64,000 nucleotides of DNA from JAHELQ01 sp964491915 (GCA_964491915.1 CAZBHS010000005.1:1-64000); one strand, 5' to 3'. Shown: positions 43,583 to 54,070, numbered from the stretch's first letter. The notes: generated by a model from the sequence alone, not told the origin. Numbers and translations are program-made.

Positions 43583-46500
43583 TGAGCAGAATCTGACCCA
43601 GGTCCCGGCACTATTGACGCTGATGCGGATGGGGTACGAATATTTGTCCCCTAAGGAGGCGTTGGCCCAGCGGCGGGGAAAATACCGCAACATACTTCTA
43701 GAAGGGATTTTAGAGAAACAATTGCGCCGGTTTAATAGTATTGTTTACAAAGGGGACGCCTACCCCTTTTCCAACAAGAACATCACCGCCGCTATCGAAG
43801 CGTTGAAATATTACAGATATGACGGACTGATACGCACCAATTCGACGATGTACGATTTGATGGTATTGGGCAAGAGTTTTGCCGAAACCATCCGGGGCAA
43901 CACCCAGAGTCACACCATCCGCTATATTGACTGGGACAATTGGGAGAACAATGTGTTCCATGTTACAGCCGAGTTCAAAGTGGAGCGGGAAGGGGGGAAG
44001 GGATCCAGCAGAGCCGACATTGTACTGTTTATCAATGGCATCCCCTTTGGCGTGATAGAGGCCAAAGTACCCGGCGGCAAAGATCTAATCGACGAAGGCA
44101 TCGGGCAATTATTGGGTTACCAGGCCAACGACGGAATACCCAAATTGTTTGTGTACAGCCAGATCCTGATGGTGACGGACAAAGACACAAATCTATATGC
44201 CACAGTGGGCTCGAAGCGGGAATACTGGAACACCTGGCAGGAAATGGAGACAAACGATCCGGCAATTTACGCTATTATCCAAAAAACGATTGACGGCCCC
44301 CAATTGGATAAATTGTTCAACGGCCCCTTTGCGAAATTGCAGCCCAACGTTGAGTTTCTCACGAATCCCAGCCGGCGGATCAGCCCGTTGGATCGCGCCC
44401 TGGTCAGTCTATTCGAGCCGCAGCGGCTGATGGAATTGAGTTATGGATTCACATTGTATGATAAAGGGGAAAAAAAGATCGCCCGTTACAATCAGTACTA
44501 TGCCGTGAAGAACACTGTGGAGCGGATCAAGCAGTTCGGCCCGGAGGGACGGCGAAGCGGCGGCGTGATCTGGCATACCCAGGGCAGCGGCAAATCCCTC
44601 ACCATGGTGCTGATCGCCAAGGCGCTGGCCCGGGAGAAAAGTATCGCCAATCAGCGAATCGTGTTGATAACGGATCGAGTCAATCTGGACGACCAGATCT
44701 ACAGGACATTTCACCATTGCGGATTGAACCTGGAGAGAGCCAAAAGCGGACGCCATTTACTGGCGTTGTTGCAGAACGAAAACGCCTCCATAATCACCTC
44801 GGTGGTGGATAAGTTCCGCACCGCGTTCAGCCGGTCGCGCAAACCCATCGACTCCCCCAACATCTTTGTGTTGGTGGACGAAAGCCACCGCAGCCAATAC
44901 GGCGAAACCAACATCAAGATGATGCGGGTATTGACCCGGGCCTGTTACATCGGTTTTACCGGGACACCGCTGAAAAAAGCGGACAAAAACACGGCGCGAA
45001 AGTTCGGCGGCTTCATCGACACCTACACATTGGACCAGGCGGTGAAGGACAAAGTGATCGTCCCATTGCTGTACGAAGGGCGTCACGCCGTGCAAGAGGT
45101 GACAAAAAAATCCATTGACATCAAAGCCGACCGGATATCCGAACCTCTACCGGAATACGAAGCCACACGCCTGAAAAAAAAGTATAGTACAACGGAAAAG
45201 CTCAACCAGGCGGAGAAAAAAATCGAGGAAATCGCCTATGACATTAACAAGCACTTTATAGAAAATTGGAAGGGCACAGTATTTAAGGCCCAACTGGCAG
45301 CTCCGTCCAAGTGGGCGGCCATTCGCTTCCAAAAAGAATTCGACAAATTGGGCGATATCACCTCCGAAGTTTTGATCTCGCCGCCCACTAAAAAAGAGGG
45401 GCTCGAAGACGAGACGACCCGGGAAGAGCTCAAAGAGGTGGAGCGGTTTTGGAAGCGGATGATGGAGCGGTTCGGCGACGAAACGGAATACAACACGGCA
45501 TTGAAAAGCGGTTTTAAAGACACCGGCGAACCGGAGTTGATCATTGTGGTGCACAAGCTCCTCACCGGCTTTGACGCCCCGCGCAACACAGTGATGTACA
45601 TTACCCGCAAGATGGAAGACCACACGCTGTTGCAGGCAATCGCGCGGGTCAACCGGGTCTACCCCGGAAAGGAATTTGGGTTTATCATTGATTATCGCGG
45701 CGTATTAGGGCATCTGGACAAAGCGTTGACCAAATACCGGGCATTGGCCAATTTTGACGCCACAGACATCGAGGGCGCGCTTTTGAGCGTTATGAGCGAA
45801 GTGCGCCGCTTACCGCAACGGCACGCGGAATTATGGGCCATATTCCGGGATTTGCCCGACAGGTATGACGATATAGCGTGTGTTCATCATCTAGGAGAGA
45901 GCGAAGAATTGAGGCGGACATTCTTCGACAAATTGGCGGCCTTTGCCAGGGCGCTTAGCATCGGACTCTCCACATTGAGATTCTATCAGGAGACGGAAGA
46001 GGAAAAAATCGCAGCCTATAAAAAAGACTTGAAATTCTTCGCCATGATCCGCGAACGGTGCAAAGCCCAATACGCGGACCTGCAAGACTTCAAGAGCTAC
46101 GAAACCCAATTCCGCAAATTGCTTGACCAATATGTCACCACAGACGAAATCGTGCCGGTCACCAATCTGGTCAATATATTCGACAAAGAAAAATTTGAGG
46201 AAGAGGTGGCGCGGATCGAGGGAGCGGCGGCCCGGGCCGACACTATCGCCCACCGCACGCGAAAAAGTATCGAGGAGCGGTATGACGAAGACCCGGCCTA
46301 TTACGAAAAATTCTCCGAAATGCTGGAGAAAGCCATCGAAGACTACCGCAACCAGAGGATCCAGGAGGCCGAATATCTGGCCCTGTCCCGGCAAATCGCC
46401 GATAATGTGAGAGAGCGCAAAGGGGACGAAATTCCCTACAAACTACATGACAATGAAGACGCCAAAGCATTTTACGGCCTCATCTCGAGAGTGCTGGACC

Positions 46501-46751
46501 AAAGGGTGGCGGACCGGAAGCAACGAATGTCGCTTGGGGCGGACACGGCATTGGCCGCGGTGGAGATCATCGAAGAGCTCAAAGTTGTCGATTGGCAAAA
46601 CAAAGAGGATGTGCAAAACGACATGCGCAACCAGATGGAGGAATACCTCTATGTGCTGAAAGACAGAAGAGGAGTTGAACTCAGTTTTGAAGACATGGAC
46701 CACATTATGGAAGACATTATCAAAGTGGCCCGCAACCGGCTGGCCATGTAG
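43542..46751 (+). CDS. hsdR: Type I restriction enzyme, endonuclease/translocase subunit
   Basis: 1069 aa, full length. The N-terminal nuclease domain has PFGVIEAKVPGGKDLI (PD-ExK type). The motor domain has Walker A (WHTQGSGKSLTMVLIAKA), DRVNLDDQI, the DEAD-type box (LVDESHRSQYG), TGTPLKKADKNT and motif VI-like QAIARVNRVYPGKEFG. A helical C-terminus (VDWQNKEDVQNDMRNQMEEY) contacts the methylase. It overlaps the transposase remnant by 41 bp. Confidence 0.95.
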   Translation: MTDLQEENRAPDADEQNLTQVPALLTLMRMGYEYLSPKEALAQRRGKYRNILLEGILEKQLRRFNSIVYKGDAYPFSNKNITAAIEALKYYRYDGLIRTNSTMYDLMVLGKSFAETIRGNTQSHTIRYIDWDNWENNVFHVTAEFKVEREGGKGSSRADIVLFINGIPFGVIEAKVPGGKDLIDEGIGQLLGYQANDGIPKLFVYSQILMVTDKDTNLYATVGSKREYWNTWQEMETNDPAIYAIIQKTIDGPQLDKLFNGPFAKLQPNVEFLTNPSRRISPLDRALVSLFEPQRLMELSYGFTLYDKGEKKIARYNQYYAVKNTVERIKQFGPEGRRSGGVIWHTQGSGKSLTMVLIAKALAREKSIANQRIVLITDRVNLDDQIYRTFHHCGLNLERAKSGRHLLALLQNENASIITSVVDKFRTAFSRSRKPIDSPNIFVLVDESHRSQYGETNIKMMRVLTRACYIGFTGTPLKKADKNTARKFGGFIDTYTLDQAVKDKVIVPLLYEGRHAVQEVTKKSIDIKADRISEPLPEYEATRLKKKYSTTEKLNQAEKKIEEIAYDINKHFIENWKGTVFKAQLAAPSKWAAIRFQKEFDKLGDITSEVLISPPTKKEGLEDETTREELKEVERFWKRMMERFGDETEYNTALKSGFKDTGEPELIIVVHKLLTGFDAPRNTVMYITRKMEDHTLLQAIARVNRVYPGKEFGFIIDYRGVLGHLDKALTKYRALANFDATDIEGALLSVMSEVRRLPQRHAELWAIFRDLPDRYDDIACVHHLGESEELRRTFFDKLAAFARALSIGLSTLRFYQETEEEKIAAYKKDLKFFAMIRERCKAQYADLQDFKSYETQFRKLLDQYVTTDEIVPVTNLVNIFDKEKFEEEVARIEGAAARADTIAHRTRKSIEERYDEDPAYYEKFSEMLEKAIEDYRNQRIQEAEYLALSRQIADNVRERKGDEIPYKLHDNEDAKAFYGLISRVLDQRVADRKQRMSLGADTALAAVEIIEELKVVDWQNKEDVQNDMRNQMEEYLYVLKDRRGVELSFEDMDHIMEDIIKVARNRLAM

Positions 46752-46760
46752 CGGGGAGCA

Positions 46761-47486
46761 ATGGCGGGGACAGACACGCATCACACCCTCACAAAAGGCG
46801 GCGTCACGCTGAGCTATCGATTGGTGCGCCGTCCCCGCAAGACCATCAAGATCTCGGTGGACCCGGACGGTTCGGTGGAGGTGGCGGCCCCTCCGGAGGT
46901 TCCGCTTCAAAAGATCGAGCAAGCCATCGAGCGGCGCATCGCCTGGATCATCAAGCAGAAAAACTACTTTGCCTCATTCCCCCCGCCCCTGCCGCCGCGG
47001 CAATATGTCGGAGGCGAAACCCATCGCTATCTGGGCCGCCAATACCGCCTCAAATTGGAGCAGGCCACAGTCTTTCAGGTCAAACTCGACGGTGGCTTCA
47101 TCATCATCCGCACCCCCAAAAAAGACGACCCGGCGTCGATTTCCCGCCAATTGGACCGTTGGTATCGCAACCAGGCCCTCCCCTATTTCCAGCAAATCTT
47201 AGACGAATGGCACACCCATCTCTCCCGCGACGGCATACCCAAACCCATCCTAAAACTAAAACAAATGAAAAACCGCTGGGGCAGTTGCAACCACCAAAAA
47301 AAGGAACTCTACCTGAACCCAAACCTCATCAAGGCCCCATCTCACGCCATCCACTACGTCATTGTCCACGAACTCATCCACCTAAAACACCCCCGACACG
47401 ACCGCGCCTTCTACGATTTCCTCACCCAAACGATGCCCGACTGGAAAACCCGAAAACACCGCCTGGAATCCACCGCCCTATTCTAA
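46761..47486 (+). CDS. YgjP-like M48-type metallopeptidase (DUF45)
   Basis: 241 aa, 9 bp after hsdR. The zinc motif IHYVIVHELIHLKHPRHDRA (HExxH plus the third His) is complete, with KQMKNRWGSCNHQKKELYLN ahead of it, the signature of the DUF45 family often found beside type I restriction genes. Its substrate is unknown. An SD overlap is weak, and coupling to hsdR is likely. Confidence 0.9.
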   Translation: MAGTDTHHTLTKGGVTLSYRLVRRPRKTIKISVDPDGSVEVAAPPEVPLQKIEQAIERRIAWIIKQKNYFASFPPPLPPRQYVGGETHRYLGRQYRLKLEQATVFQVKLDGGFIIIRTPKKDDPASISRQLDRWYRNQALPYFQQILDEWHTHLSRDGIPKPILKLKQMKNRWGSCNHQKKELYLNPNLIKAPSHAIHYVIVHELIHLKHPRHDRAFYDFLTQTMPDWKTRKHRLESTALF

Positions 47487-47510
47487 CGGGAGTGATGATT
47501 TGGATAATTC

Positions 47511-48677
47511 TTATTGTTCCGGCCGCGGAATGATGGCCTTAAATTGATTCCCGGTCTCGTCGTTTTCGAACTCGATGTTGGGCTGAATCTTCAACGCCCG
47601 CAAAATCCCGGTCCCCAGGCCTTGATACGGCAACATCCGGGTGCCGAACGAAGCGAGAATAGGATTACGGATCACTGAGTTACCATATTTGATATTCTCC
47701 ACAGTCAAACTATTGGGCAGTTTCCCCGGACTGATAATTTCCACCCGGTCTTCAAACATAAACAACCGGATCGCCGCGTGCTTAAAATAATCCCGGTGAA
47801 TCAACGCGTTTTGCAGCAACTCTTCAAGGACTGTAGGAGAGATTTCCGGGATACCCAGAGTATTGAAGTTCTGGCCCTGCTGGGTTTTGCGCAGATTGCG
47901 CATAAAAAAGTCCATGCTATGTTTAAATAACTTCTTGATCGGCCCTTGAATATCTTCCCGGTCACGATAAAGTGTTTCCGCCGGATCGTTGCCGAAAAAA
48001 TGAACCGCCTTGACGATGAATTCCGGCCGGAACCTTTCGGGATTCTTGCCGAATAGCAATAGACCGCCTAACCGCAACCGTCCCTTCTCCGCCAGATGAA
48101 GGTTTTCTAACAACTTCCCGAGCGGCACATCCGTATCATCCAAATTCTGTTCATAGACCTTGAGAAAGAACCGCGCAAATTCCTCCCGGTCCAAATCATT
48201 GAGAGTGCTCCTGTCCACCACCAATTCGTCGGCATGCAATTTCCCGCCTCCCTGAAACATCCGTTGCAAGTCTTCGGGCGAGGTCACCTTGCGCTTATCA
48301 GAGCCACACTTCACCCAAAACGCGCCGTTACTATCACAATAGGGTTTATTGAGCCCTTTCTCCACCTCCACCACCAACAGCAATTTGTCGTCAATTTTTA
48401 TGATCTCGGTGCTGGGATTAATGGCTGGCCGGATATTATTGGTGCAAGCATTGGAAATGTGCTGGTTGATGCGGTCAATCTGCTCTCGAGACAAACCATG
48501 GATCGTCCCCAAATTACCAACTCCAATAATCAGCATTCCGCCCTGGGAATTGGAAAACGCCACCAATTCCTCTGCCAGACGTTTAGCATCTGTGATAATC
48601 TCTTTGAATTGATGAGAGGAATCTTCTCCTCGAGAAATAATTTCGAGCAACTCTAATGCATCCAACTGTCTTTCCAT
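47511..48677 (-). CDS. AlbA-2/RecG-like ATP-binding protein
   Basis: 388 aa. The N-terminal AlbA_2 DNA-binding domain has EDSSHQFKEIITDAKRLAEE and NSQGGMLIIGVGNLGTIHGL. The C-terminal HATPase-like part (LIHRDYFKHAAIRLFMFEDR, ISPGKLPNSLTVENIKYGNS) is the usual partner. Such proteins occur near restriction systems and mobile elements and are thought to be transcriptional regulators. Convergent with the metallopeptidase gene. Confidence 0.88.
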   Translation of the reverse strand: MERQLDALELLEIISRGEDSSHQFKEIITDAKRLAEELVAFSNSQGGMLIIGVGNLGTIHGLSREQIDRINQHISNACTNNIRPAINPSTEIIKIDDKLLLVVEVEKGLNKPYCDSNGAFWVKCGSDKRKVTSPEDLQRMFQGGGKLHADELVVDRSTLNDLDREEFARFFLKVYEQNLDDTDVPLGKLLENLHLAEKGRLRLGGLLLFGKNPERFRPEFIVKAVHFFGNDPAETLYRDREDIQGPIKKLFKHSMDFFMRNLRKTQQGQNFNTLGIPEISPTVLEELLQNALIHRDYFKHAAIRLFMFEDRVEIISPGKLPNSLTVENIKYGNSVIRNPILASFGTRMLPYQGLGTGILRALKIQPNIEFENDETGNQFKAIIPRPEQ

Positions 48678-48736
48678 GCCCTAAATATACCCCGAACTTG
48701 AGGTAAATGCAATATTTTGGTGGCATTTTAGCCGGT

Positions 48737-50201
48737 TTACCTGACGATGACTTTGCGGCCGCATTTGCGGCATTGCATGTGTTGGCCGACGAAATGGGGG
48801 GAGAGGGTGAGATGGTTGCCGCAGGAACAGGCGACAGATTCCCAGCCGGAGCCTTTACGGGTGTAGACCAGGGGTCCCTGGTCGGCGGAACTGGGGGGAG
48901 CCGGAGCTGTGGCCTCTTTGACGAACGCCTCTTTTTGTTGGGAGATTTCGGTGCCTTTGGACACGGCTGTGGCAATGGCCGCCAATTTGGCGAGGGGAAC
49001 CTCGATNNNNNNNNNNNNNNNNNNNNNNNNGGTGGGGATTTTTGAATGTCGGGGGTAACTTGAGCTTGAGACCGCAGAGGCAGGTGAGAAAGACATAGCC
49101 GTTGACTGCCCGGACCAAATCGCCGACATCGCGCTTTTGGGACTTGGCGGCGGCGGTTGTGGCGGCGGCTTGTTCCACCGGCTTGAAGAGACCGATGGGA
49201 CTTTTGTCCTTGAGAGCGGAGCCGGGGATGACATCTTTGCCGGTCACCACCTTGAAGGCGGTCTGGTAATTGACATAGCCGGCGCCATGCATCATGTTGC
49301 GCAGAACCTTGACTCTCCGGCTGCTGGGAGGATGAGTGCTGAACCAATTGGTGGCGGAAGATTTGGCCTTTTTCAAAGGATTGACGATATACATCGGCGC
49401 AGTGACGCGATTGGCATTGGCGAGGGCTGGGCCGGGGGCGGATATTTTCTCCAATGCCGAAGCCAAACCTTCAGGGTAGCGGGTCAGACGCACAGCGGAC
49501 GCGTCCGCCAGATATTCGCGCTTCCTGGAGAGGGCGAAATAGAAAAGCTGGGTCAGTAATGGAGCCAGGATCGCCAATACAATGGCCACGATAATCAAGG
49601 CGCCCCCCCCTCCGCCGCTATTCTTCCCGGAGCGGCGGGAACGAGACCGGCCGCCGCCGAACCAGAGGCTGCGCAAGAAGAAGTCGGAAATCATGACAAT
49701 GGTCCCCAGCATGATGCCGGCGAAGGTGACGAACAGGACATCGCGGTTCATGAGATGGGACATTTCATGGGCGATGACCCCTTGCAACTCGTAACGGTCG
49801 AGCCGGTCGAGCAGGCCGGAGGTGATGGCCACGGCGCATTTATCCGGCCGTGTGCCGGTGGCGAAAGCGTTGGGCGATTCGTCGTCGATGATATAGATCT
49901 TCGGCATGGAAGGTAAATTGGCGGCGATTTTCATCTCTTCCACCACATTGAACAATTGGGGGTGCACATCATGGGTCACCTCCCGGGCGCGGCTCAAGCT
50001 AAGGAGGATCGAATCACCGCCCATATAGGCCACAGCGGACCAGATCATCCAAATAGCGACCGCCAATACGGCGCCGGAAGCGCCGCCTTGCCCGGGGAAA
50101 TAGGTCTCCCCCACAAAAAAACCCAAAGCGACGAGGATACTCCCCATCACCATGAAGAGGACAATCGACTTCCTCTGATTAGCGCGGATTAATTCCCACA
50201 T
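48737..50201 (-). CDS. M48 membrane metallopeptidase (HtpX-like) with zinc-ribbon C-terminus, crossing an N-gap
   Basis: Two N-terminal helices (SIVLFMVMGSILVALGFFVG, AVLAVAIWMIWSAVAYMG) precede the M48 motif LQGVIAHEMSHLMNRDVLFV; more helices and EYLADASAVRLT (third ligand) follow. The first part (50201 to 49031) reads to FLTCLCGLKLKLPP. After the 24 Ns the frame changes, then VACSCGNHLTLSPHFVGQHM and CRKCGRKVIVR end the protein at 48737. The tail thus has one or two zinc-ribbon-like units. Operon with LemA and a zinc-ribbon protein. Confidence 0.85.
49007..49030. other. Assembly gap of 24 Ns
   Basis: Unknown bases inside the M48 peptidase gene. The two flanks are in different frames relative to this length, so the true gap length must differ from 24 by a number that restores the frame, or a base error lies nearby. 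Confidence 0.99.
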
Positions 50202-50225
50202 GGGACCTCTATAGATAAAATGTAT

Positions 50226-50783
50226 TTAAAATTTGACTTTCGGCGCTTCCCGTTCGCTCTTGTCTTCGATCTCGAAAAATTCTTCCTCTTTAAAATTGAA
50301 CATACCGGCCACGATATTGGAAGGGAACATCTGGATCTTGTTGTTATAAAAGAGCACCTGGTCGTTGTAACCCTGCCGGGCAAACGCGATTTTGTTCTCA
50401 GTGGAGGTCAATTCCTCTTGGAGCGCCAGGAAATTCCGGTCAGCTTTGAGGTCAGGATAATTCTCCACCACCACGTAAAAACTTCCCATCGCGCTACTGA
50501 GCGCGCCCTCGGCTTTGGCTTTGTCGCCCACTGTGCCGCCGGCGTTGGCAGCCAGGTTCCGGGCTTTGGTGATGTTCTCGAGGGTCTCTCTCTCATGTTT
50601 CATGTACCCTTTGGCTGTTTCCACCAGATTGGGGATCAAGTCGTGCCGCCGTTTCAATTGCACATCGATTTGCGACCACGCGTTTTTCACCTGGTTACGC
50701 AGCCGCACCAGCGCGTTGTAGATGCCGATAAAGAAAAAAACGATCAATACAATAATTCCCAAAAACACCAACATTCCGCTCAT
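50226..50783 (-). CDS. lemA: LemA family protein
   Basis: 185 aa. An N-terminal membrane helix (MLVFLGIIVLIVFFFIGIYN) and the LemA core (LVRLRNQVKNAWSQIDVQLK, RHDLIPNLVETAKGYMKHE, LQEELTSTENKIAFARQGYN) are complete. The C-terminus ends in a charged stretch. LemA is commonly next to an M48 peptidase, as here; its biochemical role is not settled. Confidence 0.94.
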   Translation of the reverse strand: MSGMLVFLGIIVLIVFFFIGIYNALVRLRNQVKNAWSQIDVQLKRRHDLIPNLVETAKGYMKHERETLENITKARNLAANAGGTVGDKAKAEGALSSAMGSFYVVVENYPDLKADRNFLALQEELTSTENKIAFARQGYNDQVLFYNNKIQMFPSNIVAGMFNFKEEEFFEIEDKSEREAPKVKF

Positions 50784-50792
50784 ATAGTCCTC

Positions 50793-51248
50793 CTAACAAT
50801 CCTCTTGATTGCCAAACATATCTTTAAGTAGTATCACGACTTTACTGGATTCCGCCAGGCCGCCGATGGCGAGGATCTGGTGCAATTCCCCGCTGTCGAA
50901 CCACAATCCGTGTCCGCGGGGACAATTGTCCAGCAGTACGGTTTCATGGTTGTGTCCCGCCAGCAGCTTGTCCATTTTTTTACGGCAAATGGGGCAGCGT
51001 TTCTTCCGCTCGCGGATCTTGTCGCCCGGTTGGAACGAGCTCAATAGTTGGTCCTTCTCCACGCCGCCGTCAAGCAGCATCTCCAGCTCGCCTGAATCCA
51101 ACCAAATCCCTTCGCAAGCCAGGCAATAATCGATCTCCACCTGGTCCAGCTCGAGAACAATCAACTCTTCACCGCAATGCGGACACGTCACAAGATCCTC
51201 CTCAAAAAAACAGTCCTCACACCACACTGTATAATAAAAAAAATCCAC
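50793..51248 (-). CDS. Zinc-ribbon protein (zf-TFIIB type)
   Basis: 151 aa. Two zinc-ribbon units: VTCPHCGEELIVLEL with VDYCLACEGIWLDSGELEML-like residues, and KRCPICRKKMDKLLAGHNHE with NCPRGHGLWFDSGELHQIL. It is 9 bp upstream of LemA. The number of zinc sites and the context suggest a membrane-linked assembly with LemA and M48; the function is unknown. Confidence 0.88.
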   Translation of the reverse strand: MDFFYYTVWCEDCFFEEDLVTCPHCGEELIVLELDQVEIDYCLACEGIWLDSGELEMLLDGGVEKDQLLSSFQPGDKIRERKKRCPICRKKMDKLLAGHNHETVLLDNCPRGHGLWFDSGELHQILAIGGLAESSKVVILLKDMFGNQEDC

Positions 51249-51287
51249 AAAAATAACAACCCCTAAAAATCCGGAAGGGAAACGATA

Positions 51288-51310
51288 CGGAGGCAGGGGA
51301 CCTGCCTCCG
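51288..51310 (-). terminator. Hairpin after the C1 peptidase gene
   Basis: A 10-bp perfect stem CGGAGGCAGG (51288-51297) with CCTGCCTCCG (51301-51310) around a 3-nt loop, 15 bp beyond the peptidase stop. The T-tract on the minus strand is weak. Confidence 0.5.
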
Positions 51311-51325
51311 GGGGGATTTATGGTT

Positions 51326-52516
51326 TTATTTGATGTTTAGTTTCTTTTTGAGATCTTTGGGAATGGCCTCTTTGTGGACCATGAGGGCCGTGGTTTTGAG
51401 ACGGAAATAGGGGCGGGAAAGGTAGACGAAACCGTCGAAGGCGCGATCGACTGTGCCGCCGGAATTTTTGGTGAAATAGTATTTGGCGCCGTTTTGGTCG
51501 CGGGACAGGCCCACGATGTGCATCAGGTGGTCGTCGGTGGTGGTGAAGTTGTCGAATGTTTGCTGCCGCATCTCCTGGGTGACCTCTTTTTCTTTGACCG
51601 GTTCGGTGGGTTTCTCGTCTTTCTGGGCTTTGGTTTTGTCTTCATAATCAATGACGGGAACAGTGGCCACGCCGGTGTCGCGGGAGGAGAATTCCTTTTC
51701 GCTGACATCGCCGTCCCAGGCGATGGAGTAACCGTTCTTCAAAGCGTAGTCCGCCACCCGTTCCAGGTCGTCGATAGGCACATTGTAGTAGTCACGGTTG
51801 TAATCCCAGTTGTCGGGAATTTCCAACCGGCATGTCTGATAATAGGGATAAATGGAGTAAGAGGTCAGTTCCACATAATTGTCGGGATCGATGCCGATGG
51901 ATTCGGCGAATGCTTTCGGAGTGGTGGTTTTGCCTTTGTTTTCAAAGCTTTCAACCGGTTTGCCCAGATAGACATCCAGGACCGCCGCCAGGGCATCCTT
52001 CCAACGGGGAGTCAACTTGCGGCGCCGCTGTTTCAGCAATGAATCCATCATAGCTGTCATCATAGACACCATCTCGCTGTGGTTGTGGCGTTTTTCGTCG
52101 ATCAACATGCCGTTGTAATCTTTTTCAAGCGCCAGGCCATAATCGCGGACAATGTTCAAGACATCGTGAGACTGACCGCCCTGGCTAAAGTTGGCGTTGC
52201 CGTGAAGACGGATGTAGTTTGCCGCTTTACGGGGATAGGTGTGGCGAACAACAAACATTTCAGACAGGTCCAACTCCCCTTTGCCCATTCTCAGGGCTTC
52301 GGATTCCAGAAAGGAGACAGTGGCGAAGCACCAGCACGTGCCGGTCCAATACTGGTTCTTGACCGGGGTGTATTCCACGACTTTTTCCGTTGTGAATTGA
52401 TAGGGTTTTTTATCCTCTTTTTTATCTTTATCCGCGGCAAGTCCCAGTGACGGAACCAACAAGATCACTGCCAGACAAAGACTCAAAGCTTTAATGAGTA
52501 AACCTTGCGCTTTCAT
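51326..52516 (-). CDS. Secreted C1-family cysteine peptidase (bleomycin hydrolase-like)
   Basis: 396 aa; the ATG at 52516 with SD GGAGG is preferred to a longer frame. A signal peptide (MKAQGLLIKALSLCLAVILL, cleavage near GLAAD) precedes the catalytic core: oxyanion Gln and nucleophile Cys in VKNQYWTGTCWCFATVSFLE, His in DDHLMHIVGLSRD, Asn in YFTKNSGG. The fold and size match the PepC/bleomycin hydrolase family, which are normally cytoplasmic aminopeptidases, so export is unusual. Confidence 0.9.
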   Translation of the reverse strand: MKAQGLLIKALSLCLAVILLVPSLGLAADKDKKEDKKPYQFTTEKVVEYTPVKNQYWTGTCWCFATVSFLESEALRMGKGELDLSEMFVVRHTYPRKAANYIRLHGNANFSQGGQSHDVLNIVRDYGLALEKDYNGMLIDEKRHNHSEMVSMMTAMMDSLLKQRRRKLTPRWKDALAAVLDVYLGKPVESFENKGKTTTPKAFAESIGIDPDNYVELTSYSIYPYYQTCRLEIPDNWDYNRDYYNVPIDDLERVADYALKNGYSIAWDGDVSEKEFSSRDTGVATVPVIDYEDKTKAQKDEKPTEPVKEKEVTQEMRQQTFDNFTTTDDHLMHIVGLSRDQNGAKYYFTKNSGGTVDRAFDGFVYLSRPYFRLKTTALMVHKEAIPKDLKKKLNIK

Positions 52517-52637
52517 ATTTCCTCCGTATATTAGTTTTGAATAAATAGTAAAATAGTGAGAAGGTTTCAAAAAGTATATACGGATACAATGAGCCAAAGG
52601 TTTAGGCAATCACCTCCCCCACCGATGACAGAGTGGA

Positions 52638-53978
52638 CTATTTTTTCTGCTCTAGTTTGAAATCCTTGATTTTGTGATACAGTCTTGGTCTCGATATCCC
52701 CAAAATCCCGGCGCTACGGCTGATGTTGTGGCCCGTAACCTTCAGGACTTTTTTAATATAATCCTTTTCGTATTCATCCAGTGTCTGGAAATTACGGTTC
52801 TCGCATTCAGAGTCTTCGATAATCGACAATGAGATATCGCTCATTTCGATAGTGTTGTTGTTTTTGAAGGGGATGATACTCTTGACGGTGTTTTTCAGCT
52901 CACGCACATTGCCGCGCCACGGATAATTCAAGAAATACTCCTCCGCTTGCGGGGCGATCTTCGTTACATTCTTGTTGTAGACGCCATTGTACACATTGAT
53001 ATAGTGTCGCATCAGCGGCAAAATATCTTCGATTCTTTCTCTGAGAGGTGGAATGAAAAGGGACGATTCCCTCAAGCGGTAGAGGAGATCGCTGCGGAAA
53101 TGTTTCAACCGCACCTCTTCATCGAGGTTTTTGTTGGTGGCGGTGACGAGGCGCACATTAATGGGCTGGGGGGTTTTGCTTTTCAAGCGGTAAATGACCC
53201 GCTCATCCAGCACTCTCAATAATTTGGCCTGCACCTGCAATGGCAATTCGCCGATTTCATCCAGAAACAGCGTCCCCTGGTCCGCCTGGACAAAACGACC
53301 GTTGTAATCTCCCATGGCTCCGGTGAAGGCGCCTTTCTCAAAACCAAACAACTCCGACTCGAACAATTCATCGGGAATCGAAGCGCAATTGACCGGCAAA
53401 AAGGTTTTCCCCTTACGAAGCGAACCGTTGTGGATCGCCCGGGAAAACACCTCCTTGCCCACTCCGGTTTCTCCCTGGATCAAGATTGAAGTATCGGTAG
53501 CTGCGAGAATCTTCGCCCGCTCCACCATCTCGCTGATCCTGGTACTCTCATAAATCATGTTAGTAAATGTGAAGTCCGGTACCACCTCGCTTTTCAGCGT
53601 CTGGACCTGGTTGCGCATGTTATTGATCTCGAGAATCTTCTGGATCTGGGCAAACAATAAATCATCCCTGACCGGTTTCTCGAAATAATTGACAGCTCCT
53701 TTCTGAATGGCGTTAACCACGCTGGGAACCGTTGAATCAGCGGTTAGAATTACCGTTTTAGATGCCAGCTTTTCGGGAAACCGTTCCAGCAACTCAATGC
53801 TATGACCATCGGGAAGACGCAAATCCAGGATGATTATATCGTAGTCTTTCTTCTCGATCTTTTTGGCGGCCGTCTCTATATTAGTCGCCTCTTCAACCAG
53901 AAACATGCGGTTTTCCAGCTTTACTTTCAAAACTTCTCGTTGAGCATCTTCATCTTCAAGTAATAAAATTCTTATCAT
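52638..53978 (-). CDS. Sigma-54-dependent response regulator, NtrC family
   Basis: 446 aa. Receiver domain (phosphoacceptor Asp in YDIIILDLRLPDGHSIE, then TADSTVP, Lys in NYFEKPVRD), AAA+ domain with Walker A (GETGVGKEVFSRAIH), GAFTGA motif (EKGAFTGAMGDYNGRF, binds sigma-54) and TLFLDEIGELPL, and a Fis-type helix-turn-helix (NISRSAGILGISRPRLYHKI). No histidine kinase lies next to it. It is divergent from the precursor at 54242. Confidence 0.95.
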   Translation of the reverse strand: MIRILLLEDEDAQREVLKVKLENRMFLVEEATNIETAAKKIEKKDYDIIILDLRLPDGHSIELLERFPEKLASKTVILTADSTVPSVVNAIQKGAVNYFEKPVRDDLLFAQIQKILEINNMRNQVQTLKSEVVPDFTFTNMIYESTRISEMVERAKILAATDTSILIQGETGVGKEVFSRAIHNGSLRKGKTFLPVNCASIPDELFESELFGFEKGAFTGAMGDYNGRFVQADQGTLFLDEIGELPLQVQAKLLRVLDERVIYRLKSKTPQPINVRLVTATNKNLDEEVRLKHFRSDLLYRLRESSLFIPPLRERIEDILPLMRHYINVYNGVYNKNVTKIAPQAEEYFLNYPWRGNVRELKNTVKSIIPFKNNNTIEMSDISLSIIEDSECENRNFQTLDEYEKDYIKKVLKVTGHNISRSAGILGISRPRLYHKIKDFKLEQKK

Positions 53979-54070
53979 TTTGATACACTCGATTAATTAA
54001 TTTTATGCGAAATCAACTAGAATCATTCCAAAATCAATAAAACACAAAAGCCCGAACCCATCCGTCTTGG

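Noticed and set aside
51374..52042. 222-codon plus-strand frame.
   Set aside because: Antisense to the C1 peptidase, which has intact catalytic residues.
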